Source: Bog-473 sp052140165
Lineage (GTDB): Bacteria > Actinomycetota > Acidimicrobiia > Acidimicrobiales > RAAP-2
Length of the DNA: 64,000 bases
Direction: 5' to 3'
Assembly: GCA_052140165.1 (NCBI GenBank)
Contig: JBKQUM010000034.1
Span: forward strand, 16,434 to 80,433
Both the position numbers and the translations under genes were made by a program. The notes under the pieces are model-generated. The model was not told where the DNA came from, did no database searches, and saw only the letters and a program-made list of their open reading frames with translations. Position 1 is the first letter of the stretch. Every line of letters begins with the position of its first letter. Of the stretch, positions 55,289-64,000 are shown one piece after another.

Positions 55289-55306
55289 CTTCACCTTGGT
55301 GTCACC
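55289..55306. promoter_or_regulatory. 11-bp-spaced direct repeats upstream of the diguanylate cyclase
   Basis: CTTCACC (55289-55295) and TGTCACC (55300-55306), with start points 11 bases apart, and TCTCACC at 55280. This resembles the PHO-box direct repeats (GTTCACC every 11 bases) bound by PhoP in Streptomyces. It is about 145 bases before the cyclase start. Confidence 0.3.
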
Positions 55307-55400
55307 TTTGTTCGCGTGACGCCCGTCGTGCTCACGGACGGGGCCGCCACCCTCGACACGACGCGGTATCGTCACACGGCGTCGTGTCCGCGGAGGCCCT

Positions 55401-56081
55401 TCACGGGTCGTCGGGGACGCGGACCAGCCCGCAGCGGGCCGCCACCACGACGGCGTCGAGCCTGGAGTGCGCGCCCAACTTCGCCATCAGGTTGCGGATG
55501 TGGTTGCGGGTGGTGTGGAGGCTCAGGCCGAGCTCCTCCGCGATGTCCCTCGTCGAGTGGCCCGACGCCATGAGGGTGAGCACCTCGTGCTCGCGCGCGC
55601 TGACGTCGGTGCCGGACTTCGGCGTGGGCCCGACGACCTCGTGGGGGAACCAGGTGCTCCCGTCGGCGGCCGCCCGGATGGCCGCCACCAACTCGTCGAG
55701 GTGGCCCCTCTTGGCGACGAAGCCGCAGCATCCCGCGTCGAGCGCCTCCCGGGCGACGTGCCGGTCGGGGTGGGCGGTCAGCATGACCACGCTGACGTCC
55801 GGCAGCATGGCACGCAGCCGCCGCGTCGCCGCCAGGCCGTCGGCATCGCCCTCGTTGTCGCTCAGGCGGAGGTCCATGACGACGACGTCGGGCAGGAGCC
55901 CGCGGGTGAGACGGAGGCATTCGGCCACGCTGCCCGCGGTCCCGACGACCTCGAGGCCCGGCTCCGCGCCGACAGCGGCGGCCAGGCACCCCGCCACCAT
56001 CTCGTGATCGTCGACGAGGAGCACGCGGATTGCTGTCACGCCCGCCGCACCCACCGCCCCGGTGCTCACATCGATCGACAT
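55401..56081 (-). CDS. NarL/LuxR-type response regulator
   Basis: 226 residues from the ATG at 56081 (GGAGAGG upstream). Receiver (about 18-140): VDDHEMVAG acidic pair, PDVVVMDLRLSD acceptor Asp, LTAHPD, and VAKRGHLDEL with the Lys. The LuxR-type helix-turn-helix (about 160-222) reads SAREHEVLTLMASGHSTRDIAEELGLSLHTTRNHIRNLMAKLGA. It binds DNA when phosphorylated; no partner kinase is in the window except the PdtaS-like one at 63028, which normally pairs with an ANTAR regulator, so pairing is unlikely. Adjacent upstream of the diguanylate cyclase. Confidence 0.92.
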   Translation of the reverse strand: MSIDVSTGAVGAAGVTAIRVLLVDDHEMVAGCLAAAVGAEPGLEVVGTAGSVAECLRLTRGLLPDVVVMDLRLSDNEGDADGLAATRRLRAMLPDVSVVMLTAHPDRHVAREALDAGCCGFVAKRGHLDELVAAIRAAADGSTWFPHEVVGPTPKSGTDVSAREHEVLTLMASGHSTRDIAEELGLSLHTTRNHIRNLMAKLGAHSRLDAVVVAARCGLVRVPDDP

Positions 56082-56198
56082 CGGCCTCTCCAGACGTGCG
56101 ATCGCCACGTTACTGCGGCCGCTGCCCGCGGCAACCCGCCGATCGAGACGCTCCCCCGGCGGTGTCGATACTGTGAGGCACGGCTCGTGGGAGGTGGC

Positions 56199-56552
56199 AT
56201 GGCGCAGGACTGGGCACGGCCCGTGGTGCACTGGGAGATCGAGGCCAGGGACCCCGAGCGCCAGCGTGCCTTCTACGCCGACCTGTTCAACTGGCAGATC
56301 GGTGACGGGTTCATCATGGAGATCCCGGCCGGCATCGGTGGCCCCGAGCCCGGCCCGGCAGGCCACATCCGCGGCGGCGAACGGTCGGGCGTGACGCTCT
56401 ACGTGCAGGTGGCCGACCTGCGGGTCTCGCTGGAGCGCTCGGTCGTCCTCGGCGCCACCGTCGTGGCGGAGCCATTCGACGTGCCCGGCGGGCCTACGCT
56501 GGCCGGCATCACCGATCCCGAGGGCAACCCGCTCATGCTCGTGCAGGCCTGA
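56199..56552 (+). CDS. VOC-superfamily protein
   Basis: 117 residues; GGGAGG four bases before the ATG. The VHWEIEARDPERQRAFYADLFNW opening is typical of the small glyoxalase/bleomycin-resistance-like proteins with a His-x-Glu metal site, and LYVQVADLRVSLERSVVLGA and DPEGNPLMLVQA complete two beta-alpha-beta modules. A candidate -10 box (TACTGT, 56169-56174) lies upstream. It begins a run of three closely spaced genes (VOC, ABM, enoyl-CoA hydratase), which may form an operon. Confidence 0.85.
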   Translation: MAQDWARPVVHWEIEARDPERQRAFYADLFNWQIGDGFIMEIPAGIGGPEPGPAGHIRGGERSGVTLYVQVADLRVSLERSVVLGATVVAEPFDVPGGPTLAGITDPEGNPLMLVQA

Positions 56553-56556
56553 CGCG

Positions 56557-56847
56557 ATGTCGATCGTCGAGATCACGACCTTCAGGCTGGCCGAGGGCGT
56601 CACGGACGATTCGTTCCTCGCCCTCGACCGCAGGATCCAGACCGAGCTGGTGCCCAACCAGCCGGGCTTCCTGCGGCGTACGACGGCGCGCCACGGGGAC
56701 GAGTGGCTGGTGGTCACGCTGTGGGCCTCCGACGCCGACGCCGGCGCTTTCCAGAGGGCCGCGGACGGTCATCCCCTGCAGGCCGAGCTCGAGCACGCGG
56801 CGGAGGCGGGCACCCTGCACCTCACCCGCTACACCACTTTGGACTGA
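56557..56847 (+). CDS. Antibiotic-biosynthesis-monooxygenase (ABM)-like protein
   Basis: 96 residues, dimeric alpha+beta barrel fold: EITTFRLAEGVTDDSFLALDRRIQTEL, PGFLRRTTARHGDEWLVVTLW, DADAGAFQRAADGHPLQAELE. Such proteins include haem-degrading and quinol monooxygenases or small binding proteins; no active-site signature is decisive. Four bases after the VOC stop and one base before the next start, so co-transcribed. Confidence 0.75.
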   Translation: MSIVEITTFRLAEGVTDDSFLALDRRIQTELVPNQPGFLRRTTARHGDEWLVVTLWASDADAGAFQRAADGHPLQAELEHAAEAGTLHLTRYTTLD

Positions 56848-56848
56848 G

Positions 56849-57685
56849 GTGGACCTCGCCGAGCTCAAGGTGACGCGTTACGAGGTGCGTGACCGCATCG
56901 CCACCGTGACGCTCGACCGGCCCGACCGCCTCAACGCGTGGACCGGGCGCATGCATGCCGAGTACCGGGCGTTGCTGGACCGGGCCGGCGCCGACCCGGC
57001 GGTGCGCGTCATCGTCGTCACCGGAGCGGGCCGGGCCTTCTGCGCCGGCGCGGACAGCCGCGCACTCGAGGGCCACGTCGAACGGGGTGCCTACGACGCC
57101 GGGCTGGGCGACGACGTGGCCATGCCGGGCTACGGCGTCCGCCCCGAGTTCGACGCGGACTTCGCATACCACTTCGGCGTCCCGAAGCCGATCATCGCCG
57201 CCGTCAACGGCCCGGCCGCGGGCGTGGGCCTCGTCCTCGCCTGCTACTGCGACCTTCGGTTCGCGGCGTCGGGCGCCAAGCTCACCACGTCCCACGGGCG
57301 GCTCGGGCTGCCGGCCGAGTACGGGCTGTCGTGGCTCCTGCCCCGCCTGATCGGTGTGACCCGGGCCGCCGACCTCCTGCTGTCGAGCCGCGTCGTGCCG
57401 GCCGAGGAGGCCGAGCAGCTGGGACTGGTCAACCGGGTGCTCCCGCCCGCGGATCTCCTGCCACAGGTGTACGCCTATGCCGGGCGGCTCGCCACGGAGA
57501 TCGCGCCGTCCTCGCTGGCCGTGACGAAGCTACAGCTCTACCGGGACCTCCACGGGGACGTTGCGACGTCGGTCGACGACGCCTCCTCGCGCATGGCCGA
57601 GATGATGCGCGGCGCCGACTTTGCCGAGGGGGTGGCCGCCCTGACCGGGAAGCGCCCGCCGACCTTTGCGGACCGGCCCTTGTGA
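56849..57685 (+). CDS. Enoyl-CoA hydratase/isomerase family protein
   Basis: 278 residues, GTG start one base after the ABM stop. Crotonase fold: LDRPDRLNAWTGRM, oxyanion hole GAGRAFCAGADSRAL, and second hole AAVNGPAAGVGLVLACYCD, with a Glu/Asp-bearing segment SHGRLGLPAEYGLSWLLPRLIG. Tail KRPPTFADRPL is also seen in fatty-acid and aromatic-degrading members. Substrate unknown. A paralogue is at 7034-7852. Confidence 0.9.
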   Translation: MDLAELKVTRYEVRDRIATVTLDRPDRLNAWTGRMHAEYRALLDRAGADPAVRVIVVTGAGRAFCAGADSRALEGHVERGAYDAGLGDDVAMPGYGVRPEFDADFAYHFGVPKPIIAAVNGPAAGVGLVLACYCDLRFAASGAKLTTSHGRLGLPAEYGLSWLLPRLIGVTRAADLLLSSRVVPAEEAEQLGLVNRVLPPADLLPQVYAYAGRLATEIAPSSLAVTKLQLYRDLHGDVATSVDDASSRMAEMMRGADFAEGVAALTGKRPPTFADRPL

Positions 57686-57698
57686 CGGACCGCCCGCC

Positions 57699-58883
57699 TC
57701 AACCGTCGACGCCGGCCGGGAGCTTGGACGGATCCCAACCGAGGAGGGCCACCGCCTGGCGGAACGCGAAGCGGTCGGTCATGCCCGCCACGTAGGTGAC
57801 GGCGGCCCGCACCGCGTCGGGGCTCCCGGCGAGGACGTCGGAGGACTCGGGCGGTGGCGTGGCGCGGTCGGTGATCAGGTGCGGCCGGTCCGAGAAGTGC
57901 TCGACGAGGGCCCGGAGCACGCTGACCACGGCGTCGCCTTGGCGCAGCGACGCGTCGCGGAGGTAGATGCGCTCGTAGTTGCAGGCCCGGAATGCGGCCA
58001 GCGCCTCCGCCCCCTCTTCTTCCATGCCCACCTGTCCCGTGCGCAGGGTGGCCGAGACGACGCCGGCGATGAAGGCGCCCAGCTGGGCGCTGCGCCGCTC
58101 GCCGCACAGCGTGCGGACGGCTGCGGGCAGCTGATGGGGGGCGACGATGCCGGACAGGACGGCGTCCTCCCAGTCGTGGCAGACGTAGGCGATCCGGTCG
58201 GCCCAGCTCACGACCTCGCCCTCGGGGGTGGACGGGGCAGGCCGGGACCAGCTGTGGTTGGCGATGCCGTCGACCGTCTCGGCGCACAGGTTGAGCGGGG
58301 CCAGGGACACGAGCGCCCCCCAGGGCGCGTGGTCGAAGCCACCGGGCACGTAGGGGTCGAGCGCGTCCTCGCTGGCATGGCCGCCGGGCCCGTGTCCGCA
58401 GTCGTGGCCGAGGGCGATGGCCTCGGTGAGGTCCACGTTGAGGCGGCATGCACGCGCGATCGCCGTGGCGACCTGTGCCACCTCGAGCGCATGGGTCAGG
58501 CGGGTCCGCTGGTGGTCCTGGGGGAACACGAAGACCTGCGTCTTGCCGGCCAGGCGGCGGAAGGAGCTGGCGTGGAGGATGCGGTCGCGGTCACGCTCGA
58601 AACAGGTGCGCCAGGCGTCGGGCTCCTCGGGCTCGCGCCGGTTGCCGGCGCCCGACGAGCGGGTGGCGCCGGGCGCCAGCAGCGACTCCTCGAGCTCCTG
58701 GCGCTCCTCTCGCCCGCTGGGCACGGCGGGGAGGGCGCGTCCGGTGGGGGGGGATCCCGGCGGCGGCCCGACACGGGCGTGCGAGTCGGCGTGGGCCAGG
58801 CGGACGGGCCCCGAATAGCCCGACATCGTCGCCGCCCAGCGGGCGCTGCGCTCCGTCGTGTCGGGCCTCGGCGTGCCGCTCAT
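57699..58883 (-). CDS. dgt: Deoxyguanosinetriphosphate triphosphohydrolase-like protein
   Basis: About 394 residues from the ATG at 58883; a second start at 58826 (MSGYSG) is possible. HD-domain metal ligands: THALEVAQVA (H), ALGHDCGHGPGGHASEDAL (HD), and WADRIAYVCHDWEDAV (D). The LHASSFRRLAGKTQVF upstream of the first His is the normal dGTPase start. It hydrolyses dGTP (or dNTP) to the nucleoside and triphosphate. The type is the smaller non-E. coli kind (about 330-400 residues). Convergent with the enoyl-CoA hydratase gene, divergent from DUF3107. Confidence 0.9.
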   Translation of the reverse strand: MSGTPRPDTTERSARWAATMSGYSGPVRLAHADSHARVGPPPGSPPTGRALPAVPSGREERQELEESLLAPGATRSSGAGNRREPEEPDAWRTCFERDRDRILHASSFRRLAGKTQVFVFPQDHQRTRLTHALEVAQVATAIARACRLNVDLTEAIALGHDCGHGPGGHASEDALDPYVPGGFDHAPWGALVSLAPLNLCAETVDGIANHSWSRPAPSTPEGEVVSWADRIAYVCHDWEDAVLSGIVAPHQLPAAVRTLCGERRSAQLGAFIAGVVSATLRTGQVGMEEEGAEALAAFRACNYERIYLRDASLRQGDAVVSVLRALVEHFSDRPHLITDRATPPPESSDVLAGSPDAVRAAVTYVAGMTDRFAFRQAVALLGWDPSKLPAGVDG

Positions 58884-58962
58884 GCACTGCAGTCTGCCCG
58901 GTCGCTGTAACGTCCAGGTGGCCCCCGGAACCGCCCGGGAGCCCCGAGAGGAGTGAGACCAG

Positions 58963-59199
58963 GTGGACGTGCGCATCGGCATCACCCACACACCCAAGGA
59001 GCTCGAGGTGGAGATGCCCGACGACGCCGATCGCGACAAGGTGGTCGCCGACATCGAGAAGCTGCTCAAGACCGGCGACGGGGTCCTCTGGCTCACCGAC
59101 AGGAAGGGCCGCCGGGTCGGCGTCCCGGTCGTCAAGGTCGCCTACGTCGAGGTCGGGGCGCCGTCCTCGGACCGCCGCGTCGGGTTCGGCGCCCCCTGA
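58963..59199 (+). CDS. DUF3107 protein
   Basis: 78 residues, GTG start. MDVRIGITHTPKELEVEMPD and KVVADIEKLLKTGDGVLWLTDRKG are the DUF3107 pattern found almost only in actinobacteria, commonly of about 75 residues. Small alpha/beta protein of unknown function. A GAGGAGTGAG ribosome site stands upstream. It begins a plus-strand run with the Get3-like pair, 34 bases before the first of them. Confidence 0.88.
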   Translation: MDVRIGITHTPKELEVEMPDDADRDKVVADIEKLLKTGDGVLWLTDRKGRRVGVPVVKVAYVEVGAPSSDRRVGFGAP

Positions 59200-59233
59200 G
59201 GACGTCCACGTCCGTACGGCAGGCACGGGGGCG

Positions 59234-60186
59234 GTGAGCGCGGCCCCGGACCTGCTCGACCTGCGACTGCTCTTCGTCACCGGCAAGGGCGGCGTTGGCA
59301 AGACCACGGTCGCCGCGGGCCTCTCGCAGCTGGCCGCGGAGCACGGCAAGCGTGTCCTCGTCTGCGAGGTCGACGCCAAGGGTGACGTGACCTCGCTGTT
59401 CGAGGCACCGCCCACCGACTTCTCGCCGCGGGAGATCGCTCCCGGGGTCTGGTCGATGTCGATGGACACGGAGGCGTCGCTGCGCGAGTACCTCAAATTG
59501 CAGTTGCGCATCCCGGTGGTGGGCCGCATCGGTCCGCTGGCCAAGGCCTTCGACTTCGTGGCGACCGCGGCGCCGGGCGTCCGTGAGATCCTCACCGTGG
59601 GCAAGCTGTGCTGGGAGGTGCGCGAGTCCCACTACGACATCGTGATCGTCGACGCCCCGGCCAGTGGCCACATCATCGGGCAGCTGGCCGCGCCGCAGGC
59701 CATCAACGACCTCGTCAAGGTCGGGCTGATCCGCAGCCAGACGGACTGGATGCTCGACATCCTCTCGGACGCGCGCCAGACGGGGCTCGTCGCGGTGTGC
59801 ACGCCCGAGGAGATGCCGGTGAACGAGACGCTCGAGCTGGTCACCAGGGTGCGCGAGGAGACGACGGTGCGCATGTCGGCCGTCGTCATCAACCGCGTCC
59901 TGCCCGAGCTCTTCGGCCAGCGCGAGGAGGAGATCTTCGAGCAGCTGCGGGCGCCCGACGTCGAGCGTGTGCTGTCGGAGCGGGCGGGGGGGACCGTGAC
60001 CCCGGTGCTCGAGGCCGCCCGGCTCGCCGTGACCATGCGGCGGACCCGCTCGGCCCACATGCAGCGCCTCCAGGCCGGTCTGCCCGAAGGGCTCCCCGTG
60101 CTGCTCCTGCCGTACCTGTTCGCGCGCAGCTTCGGGGCGCGCACGACGCGCCAGGTGGCCCGTGCCCTCGGCGAGGAGCTGGGGCT

Positions 60187-60190
<4 letters not shown>
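59234..60190 (+). CDS. Get3/ArsA-like ATPase, BagA type
   Basis: 318 residues, GTG start. Deviant Walker A TGKGGVGKTTVA at about residue 16-27, switch I-like VDAKGDVTSLFE, switch II-like IVDAPASGHIIG, and VINRVLPELF near the nucleotide base. In actinobacteria two such ATPases occur side by side (Rv3679/Rv3680 in M. tuberculosis, named BagA/BagB), forming a heteromer. The role is not settled: redox, glycerol/nitrite sensitivity and anion transport have been proposed. It overlaps its partner by four bases (GTGA). The usual neighbour whiB4 is absent. Confidence 0.87.
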
Positions 60191-61347
<1,157 letters not shown>

Positions 61348-61394
61348 GCAGCCGGGTGGCGGGCCGGCCGGGCGCCGGCCCCGGGCGCGGCGCC

Positions 61395-61400
61395 TACCAT
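61395..61400 (+). promoter_or_regulatory. Putative leaderless -10 box of the O-methyltransferase gene
   Basis: TACCAT lies exactly seven bases before the ATG at 61408, which supports that start over the upstream ATG at 61399 (the box itself overlaps the latter). Confidence 0.45.
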
Positions 61401-61407
61401 GCGTGGC

Positions 61408-62055
61408 ATGGCCCAGCTCATCAATCCAGAGGTGCTCGAGTACGCCGACGCGCACACGACGGCGCCTCCGGGCCACCTCGAGTCGGTGGATGCCTCCACC
61501 AGGGAGGGGTTCGCCGCCTGGGGGATGATGGTGGGCCGCCAGGAGGGTCGCTTCCTGGAGCTCCTGGTGTTCGCCACCCAGGCGAGCAGCGTCCTCGAGA
61601 TCGGCACCTTCACCGGCTACTCGGCCATCGCCATGGCGGCCGGCCTCGGCAGAGACGGCGCCATCATCTCGCTCGAGGTCGACCCGCACCACGCCCAGGT
61701 GGCGCGAGGGAACATCGCTGCCGCAGGGCTCGAGAGCCACATCAGCGTGATCGAGGGCCCCGCACTGCGCTCCCTCGAGGAGCTGCAGGGTCCGTTCGAC
61801 CTCGTCTTCATTGACGCCGACAAGGTCTCCTACGGCGCCTACTACGAGGCGGTGCTGCCCAAGCTGGCGCCGCACGGGCTCATGGTGGTCGACAACACAC
61901 TGCAGGGTGGCGGCGTCCTGGCGTCGGAGCACGACCCGCACGAGGGGGCCCGGGCACTGCGCGCCTTCAACGACAAGGTCGTGAGCGACCCTCGCGTCGT
62001 GTGCGCCCTCACCACCATCCGCGACGGCGTGACGCTGATCCGCCGGGCCGGCTGA
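61408..62055 (+). CDS. O-methyltransferase (class I, CCoAOMT-like)
   Basis: 215 residues from the ATG at 61408. SAM motif I is VLEIGTFTGYSAIAMAAGL; the acidic residue is in ISLEVDPHHAQVAR; motif IV FDLVFIDADKVSYGAYYEAVLPKL carries the divalent-metal Asp pair of catechol/caffeoyl-CoA O-methyltransferases; VVDNTLQGGGV is next. These enzymes are Mg2+-dependent and act on catechol-like hydroxyls. Actual substrate unknown. Confidence 0.9.
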   Translation: MAQLINPEVLEYADAHTTAPPGHLESVDASTREGFAAWGMMVGRQEGRFLELLVFATQASSVLEIGTFTGYSAIAMAAGLGRDGAIISLEVDPHHAQVARGNIAAAGLESHISVIEGPALRSLEELQGPFDLVFIDADKVSYGAYYEAVLPKLAPHGLMVVDNTLQGGGVLASEHDPHEGARALRAFNDKVVSDPRVVCALTTIRDGVTLIRRAG

Positions 62056-62106
62056 GGGCCCGGTCGGGTGCGGGCGCGGTGCGGAGCAGGACGGTGACGG
62101 GCTGAC

Positions 62107-63027
62107 ATGCTCGACTACCACCTCCATCTGTGGCCGCACCACGAGCACGGCACCCCGCTGCGCGTCGAGCAGCTGGCCGACTACTGCGAGCGGGCGCAGG
62201 CCGCCGGGGTGACCGAGCTCGCCCTGACCGAGCACCTGTTCCGCTTCCGCCAGGCCGACGCGCTCCTGGGCGGCTTCTGGGACGACGGGCGGGTGCCGCC
62301 GGCGCTGGCGGAGTCCATGGCCGGCTACTGGAAGTTCCACGCCACGGCAGACCTCGACGCGTATGTGGCGTGCGCGCAGGAGGCCAAGGACGCCGGCCTG
62401 CCCGTCGTCATCGGCCTGGAGGTCGACTACTACGAGGGCCGCATGGACGACGTCGCCCGGCTGCTCGGCGGGTACCCCTTCGACGTCCTGCTGGGCTCGG
62501 TGCACTGGGTCGGCGGCTGGCGCTTCGACGACCTCGACGATCCGGTCTCGATGGAGCAGTGGTCCGCGCGCGAGGTCGACTCCTGCTGGGACGCCTACAC
62601 CGCCGCCATGGAGGAGCTGGCGGCCTCGGGTGCGTGCGACGTGCTGGCCCACCCCGACCTGATCAAGGTCGCCGGCTACGTACCGGACGCGCCGGCCGAG
62701 TGGTGGGACCGCATCGCCGAGGCGGCGGCGACCTCGGGCATGGCGGCGGAGCTCTCGTCGTCCGGCTGGCGAAAGCCGGTGGGGGAGCAGTACCCCGCCC
62801 AGGGGTTGCTCGAGCGTTTCGTGGCGCGCCGCGTCCCGCTCACCACGGCGTCGGACGCGCACCATCTCGACCATGTCGCGCACCGGGCCGACGACCTCCG
62901 CGCGCTGCTGGCCTCGGTCGGGGTCGGCGAGCTGCAGGGGTACCGGGCCCGGGCCCCGCACGCGGTGCCGGTGGCGCGCACAGGGGCGGGATCGGGCCAC
63001 CCCGCCGTCGAACGGTCGGGGGGGTAG
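62107..63027 (+). CDS. PHP-domain phosphatase, histidinol-phosphatase (HisK)-like
   Basis: 306 residues. PHP metal ligands: DYHLHLWPHHEHG (HxH), LTEHLF (Glu-His), GLEVDYYEG (Glu), SVHW (His), LAHPDL (His), and SDAHHLDHV (Asp-x-His) at about residue 253. This is the trinuclear PHP site of monofunctional histidinol-phosphate phosphatases and related phosphoesterases. Two inserts and a disordered Gly/Ala/Arg-rich C-terminal tail are present. No other his gene is adjacent, so a role in histidine synthesis is only likely. The next gene starts immediately after the stop. Confidence 0.85.
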   Translation: MLDYHLHLWPHHEHGTPLRVEQLADYCERAQAAGVTELALTEHLFRFRQADALLGGFWDDGRVPPALAESMAGYWKFHATADLDAYVACAQEAKDAGLPVVIGLEVDYYEGRMDDVARLLGGYPFDVLLGSVHWVGGWRFDDLDDPVSMEQWSAREVDSCWDAYTAAMEELAASGACDVLAHPDLIKVAGYVPDAPAEWWDRIAEAAATSGMAAELSSSGWRKPVGEQYPAQGLLERFVARRVPLTTASDAHHLDHVAHRADDLRALLASVGVGELQGYRARAPHAVPVARTGAGSGHPAVERSGG

Positions 63028-64000
63028 GTGCCGACCCCGGCCGAGCTGGCGCAGAGCCACACCGACCTCAAGCCCGAGGAGCTCGAGCATCTGCAGCGCC
63101 TGCTCGGGAGCTGGAGCGTGCTGGCCGACCTCTCCTTCTCCGACCTCCTGCTCCTGGTGCCGGTGCAGACCGAGGGCGAGGCCCAGGCCCGTGAGGCGGG
63201 GGAGGACCCCGAGCTCGTCGTGCTCGGGCAGATGCGGCCGAACAACCGCCCCACGCTGGTGGACCAGGATCTCGTCGGCCAGACCGTCAACGAGTCGCAG
63301 TGGACGCTGGTCGCCCGCTGCCTGCACTCCGGTGAGATCGTGCGCGGGAGCATCCACCACCCGATCCTGGGCGAGCAGGTCCCGGTGGAGAACATCCCCG
63401 TCCGCTTCGAGGGCCGGATCATCGCCGCGCTGCTACGGGTCTCCCTGGCGCCGCTCAAGGGCCCGACCAGCATGTACGAGCGCACCTACCTCGACGTGTT
63501 CGAGCGGCTGGCCGACATGGTGGCGCAGTCCGCCTTCCCCTTCCCCGACGAGGACGTCGGTACGGAGGAGGCCCCGAGGGTGGGCGACGGGGTCGTCGTG
63601 GTGGACGCCGACGGGCGGGTGGAGTTCGCCTCGCCGAACGCGATGAACGCGTTCCACCGCATGGGGATCTACACCCAGCCCGAGGGGCGCCGGTTCGGGG
63701 ACCTCGACATAGAGGAGTCGGCAGTCGAGTGGGCGCTCGCCACCGGGCGCCCCGTCGTCGAGGAGGTCGAGCGCCGCCCCGACGTCATCGTCCTCGTGCA
63801 CTGCATCCCGCTGCTGTCGCACGGCGTGGTCACGGGGGCGATGATCCTGCTGCGCGACGTCACCGACGTGCGGCGCCTCGACCGGCTGCTCCTCTCCAAG
63901 GACGCGGCCATCCGGGAGGTGCACCACCGCGTCAAGAACAACCTGCAGACGATCTCGTCGCTGTTGAGCCTCCAGGCCCGCCGGGTGGGCGACCGCGCCG
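63028..64000 (+). CDS. pdtaS: PdtaS-like sensor histidine kinase, 5' part
   Basis: Starts at a GTG directly after the previous TAG (translational coupling) and runs off the window; 324 residues are visible. N-terminal GAF domain (about 20-165: LLGSWSVLADLSFSDLLLLVPVQ, RFEGRIIAALLRVSLAPLKG), PAS domain (about 190-285: DGVVVVDADGRVEFASPNAM), then the HisKA_2 helix REVHHRVKNNLQTISSLLSLQARR with the phospho-acceptor His. This is the domain order of PdtaS (Rv3220c), a soluble kinase of the PdtaS-PdtaR system, which ends in an HATPase domain outside the window and phosphorylates an ANTAR regulator. Confidence 0.9.
   Translation, partial: MPTPAELAQSHTDLKPEELEHLQRLLGSWSVLADLSFSDLLLLVPVQTEGEAQAREAGEDPELVVLGQMRPNNRPTLVDQDLVGQTVNESQWTLVARCLHSGEIVRGSIHHPILGEQVPVENIPVRFEGRIIAALLRVSLAPLKGPTSMYERTYLDVFERLADMVAQSAFPFPDEDVGTEEAPRVGDGVVVVDADGRVEFASPNAMNAFHRMGIYTQPEGRRFGDLDIEESAVEWALATGRPVVEEVERRPDVIVLVHCIPLLSHGVVTGAMILLRDVTDVRRLDRLLLSKDAAIREVHHRVKNNLQTISSLLSLQARRVGDRA

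Overview
The window is a gene-dense stretch of chromosome from a high-GC (roughly 70 % by eye) bacterium, most likely an actinobacterium and possibly of the class Acidimicrobiia. Reasons: many GTG starts, many promoters of the leaderless kind (TANNNT 6-9 nt before the start codon), a DUF3107 gene, a BagA/BagB-like pair of Get3/ArsA ATPases, a PdtaS-type histidine kinase, a WS/DGAT acyltransferase, a WhiG/FliA-type sigma factor, and a secreted deacetylase carrying GYWEVASDGG repeats of a kind I associate with Acidimicrobiia. The class-level placement is inference. There are about 70 protein genes. I see no rRNA, tRNA, CRISPR array, insertion sequence or prophage.

Layout. 1-1503: end of a CsoR-type metal repressor and a permease fused to a YHS metal-binding domain. 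1562-8998: potassium channel, FAD oxidoreductase, ArsC-like protein, a lipoprotein with two CAP-like domains, enoyl-CoA hydratase, VOC protein and methyltransferase. 9046-14127: SDR, PPK2, alpha/beta hydrolase, GDT1 cation transporter and a secreted polysaccharide deacetylase. 14158-17341: two paralogous OmpR-type response regulators without a kinase, a repeat-rich 481-bp control region and the sigma factor. 17481-27697: glutamate decarboxylase, a channel-like protein, formate-THF ligase, acyl-CoA dehydrogenase, tsaD-tsaC (t6A tRNA modification) and WS/DGAT. 27820-37746: carboxylesterase, divergent valS/cysS sharing one promoter core, a second acyl-CoA dehydrogenase behind a palindromic operator, an APH-like kinase, a LMW phosphatase and a TetR regulator. 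37757-39841: glycosyltransferase and GDP-mannose 4,6-dehydratase.

39885-50383 is the cytochrome c maturation region: a ccdA gene without a standard start codon, a frameshifted P-loop kinase, then nine overlapping genes ccmA-B-C-D-E-F-G-H-I (System I), including a 53-residue ccmD. 50372-53551 is an Fe-S locus: cysteine desulfurase and a SufR-like repressor, divergent from an Mrp-type Fe-S carrier; the repressor's putative operator overlaps its own leaderless promoter. 53538-56081 holds a diguanylate cyclase and a NarL-type regulator. 56199-64000 holds VOC/ABM/enoyl-CoA hydratase genes, a dGTPase-like protein, DUF3107, the Get3-like pair, an O-methyltransferase, a PHP phosphatase and the 5' part of the PdtaS-like kinase.

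Together the genes describe a free-living respiratory organism that oxidises fatty acids, stores neutral lipid and polyphosphate, and matures c-type cytochromes. The most interesting material is regulatory: a shared bidirectional promoter for two tRNA synthetases, a TetR site repeated at a distant acyl-CoA dehydrogenase, a phased GCAAC/GTTGC cluster before the sigma gene, and the SufR-type control of the Fe-S locus.
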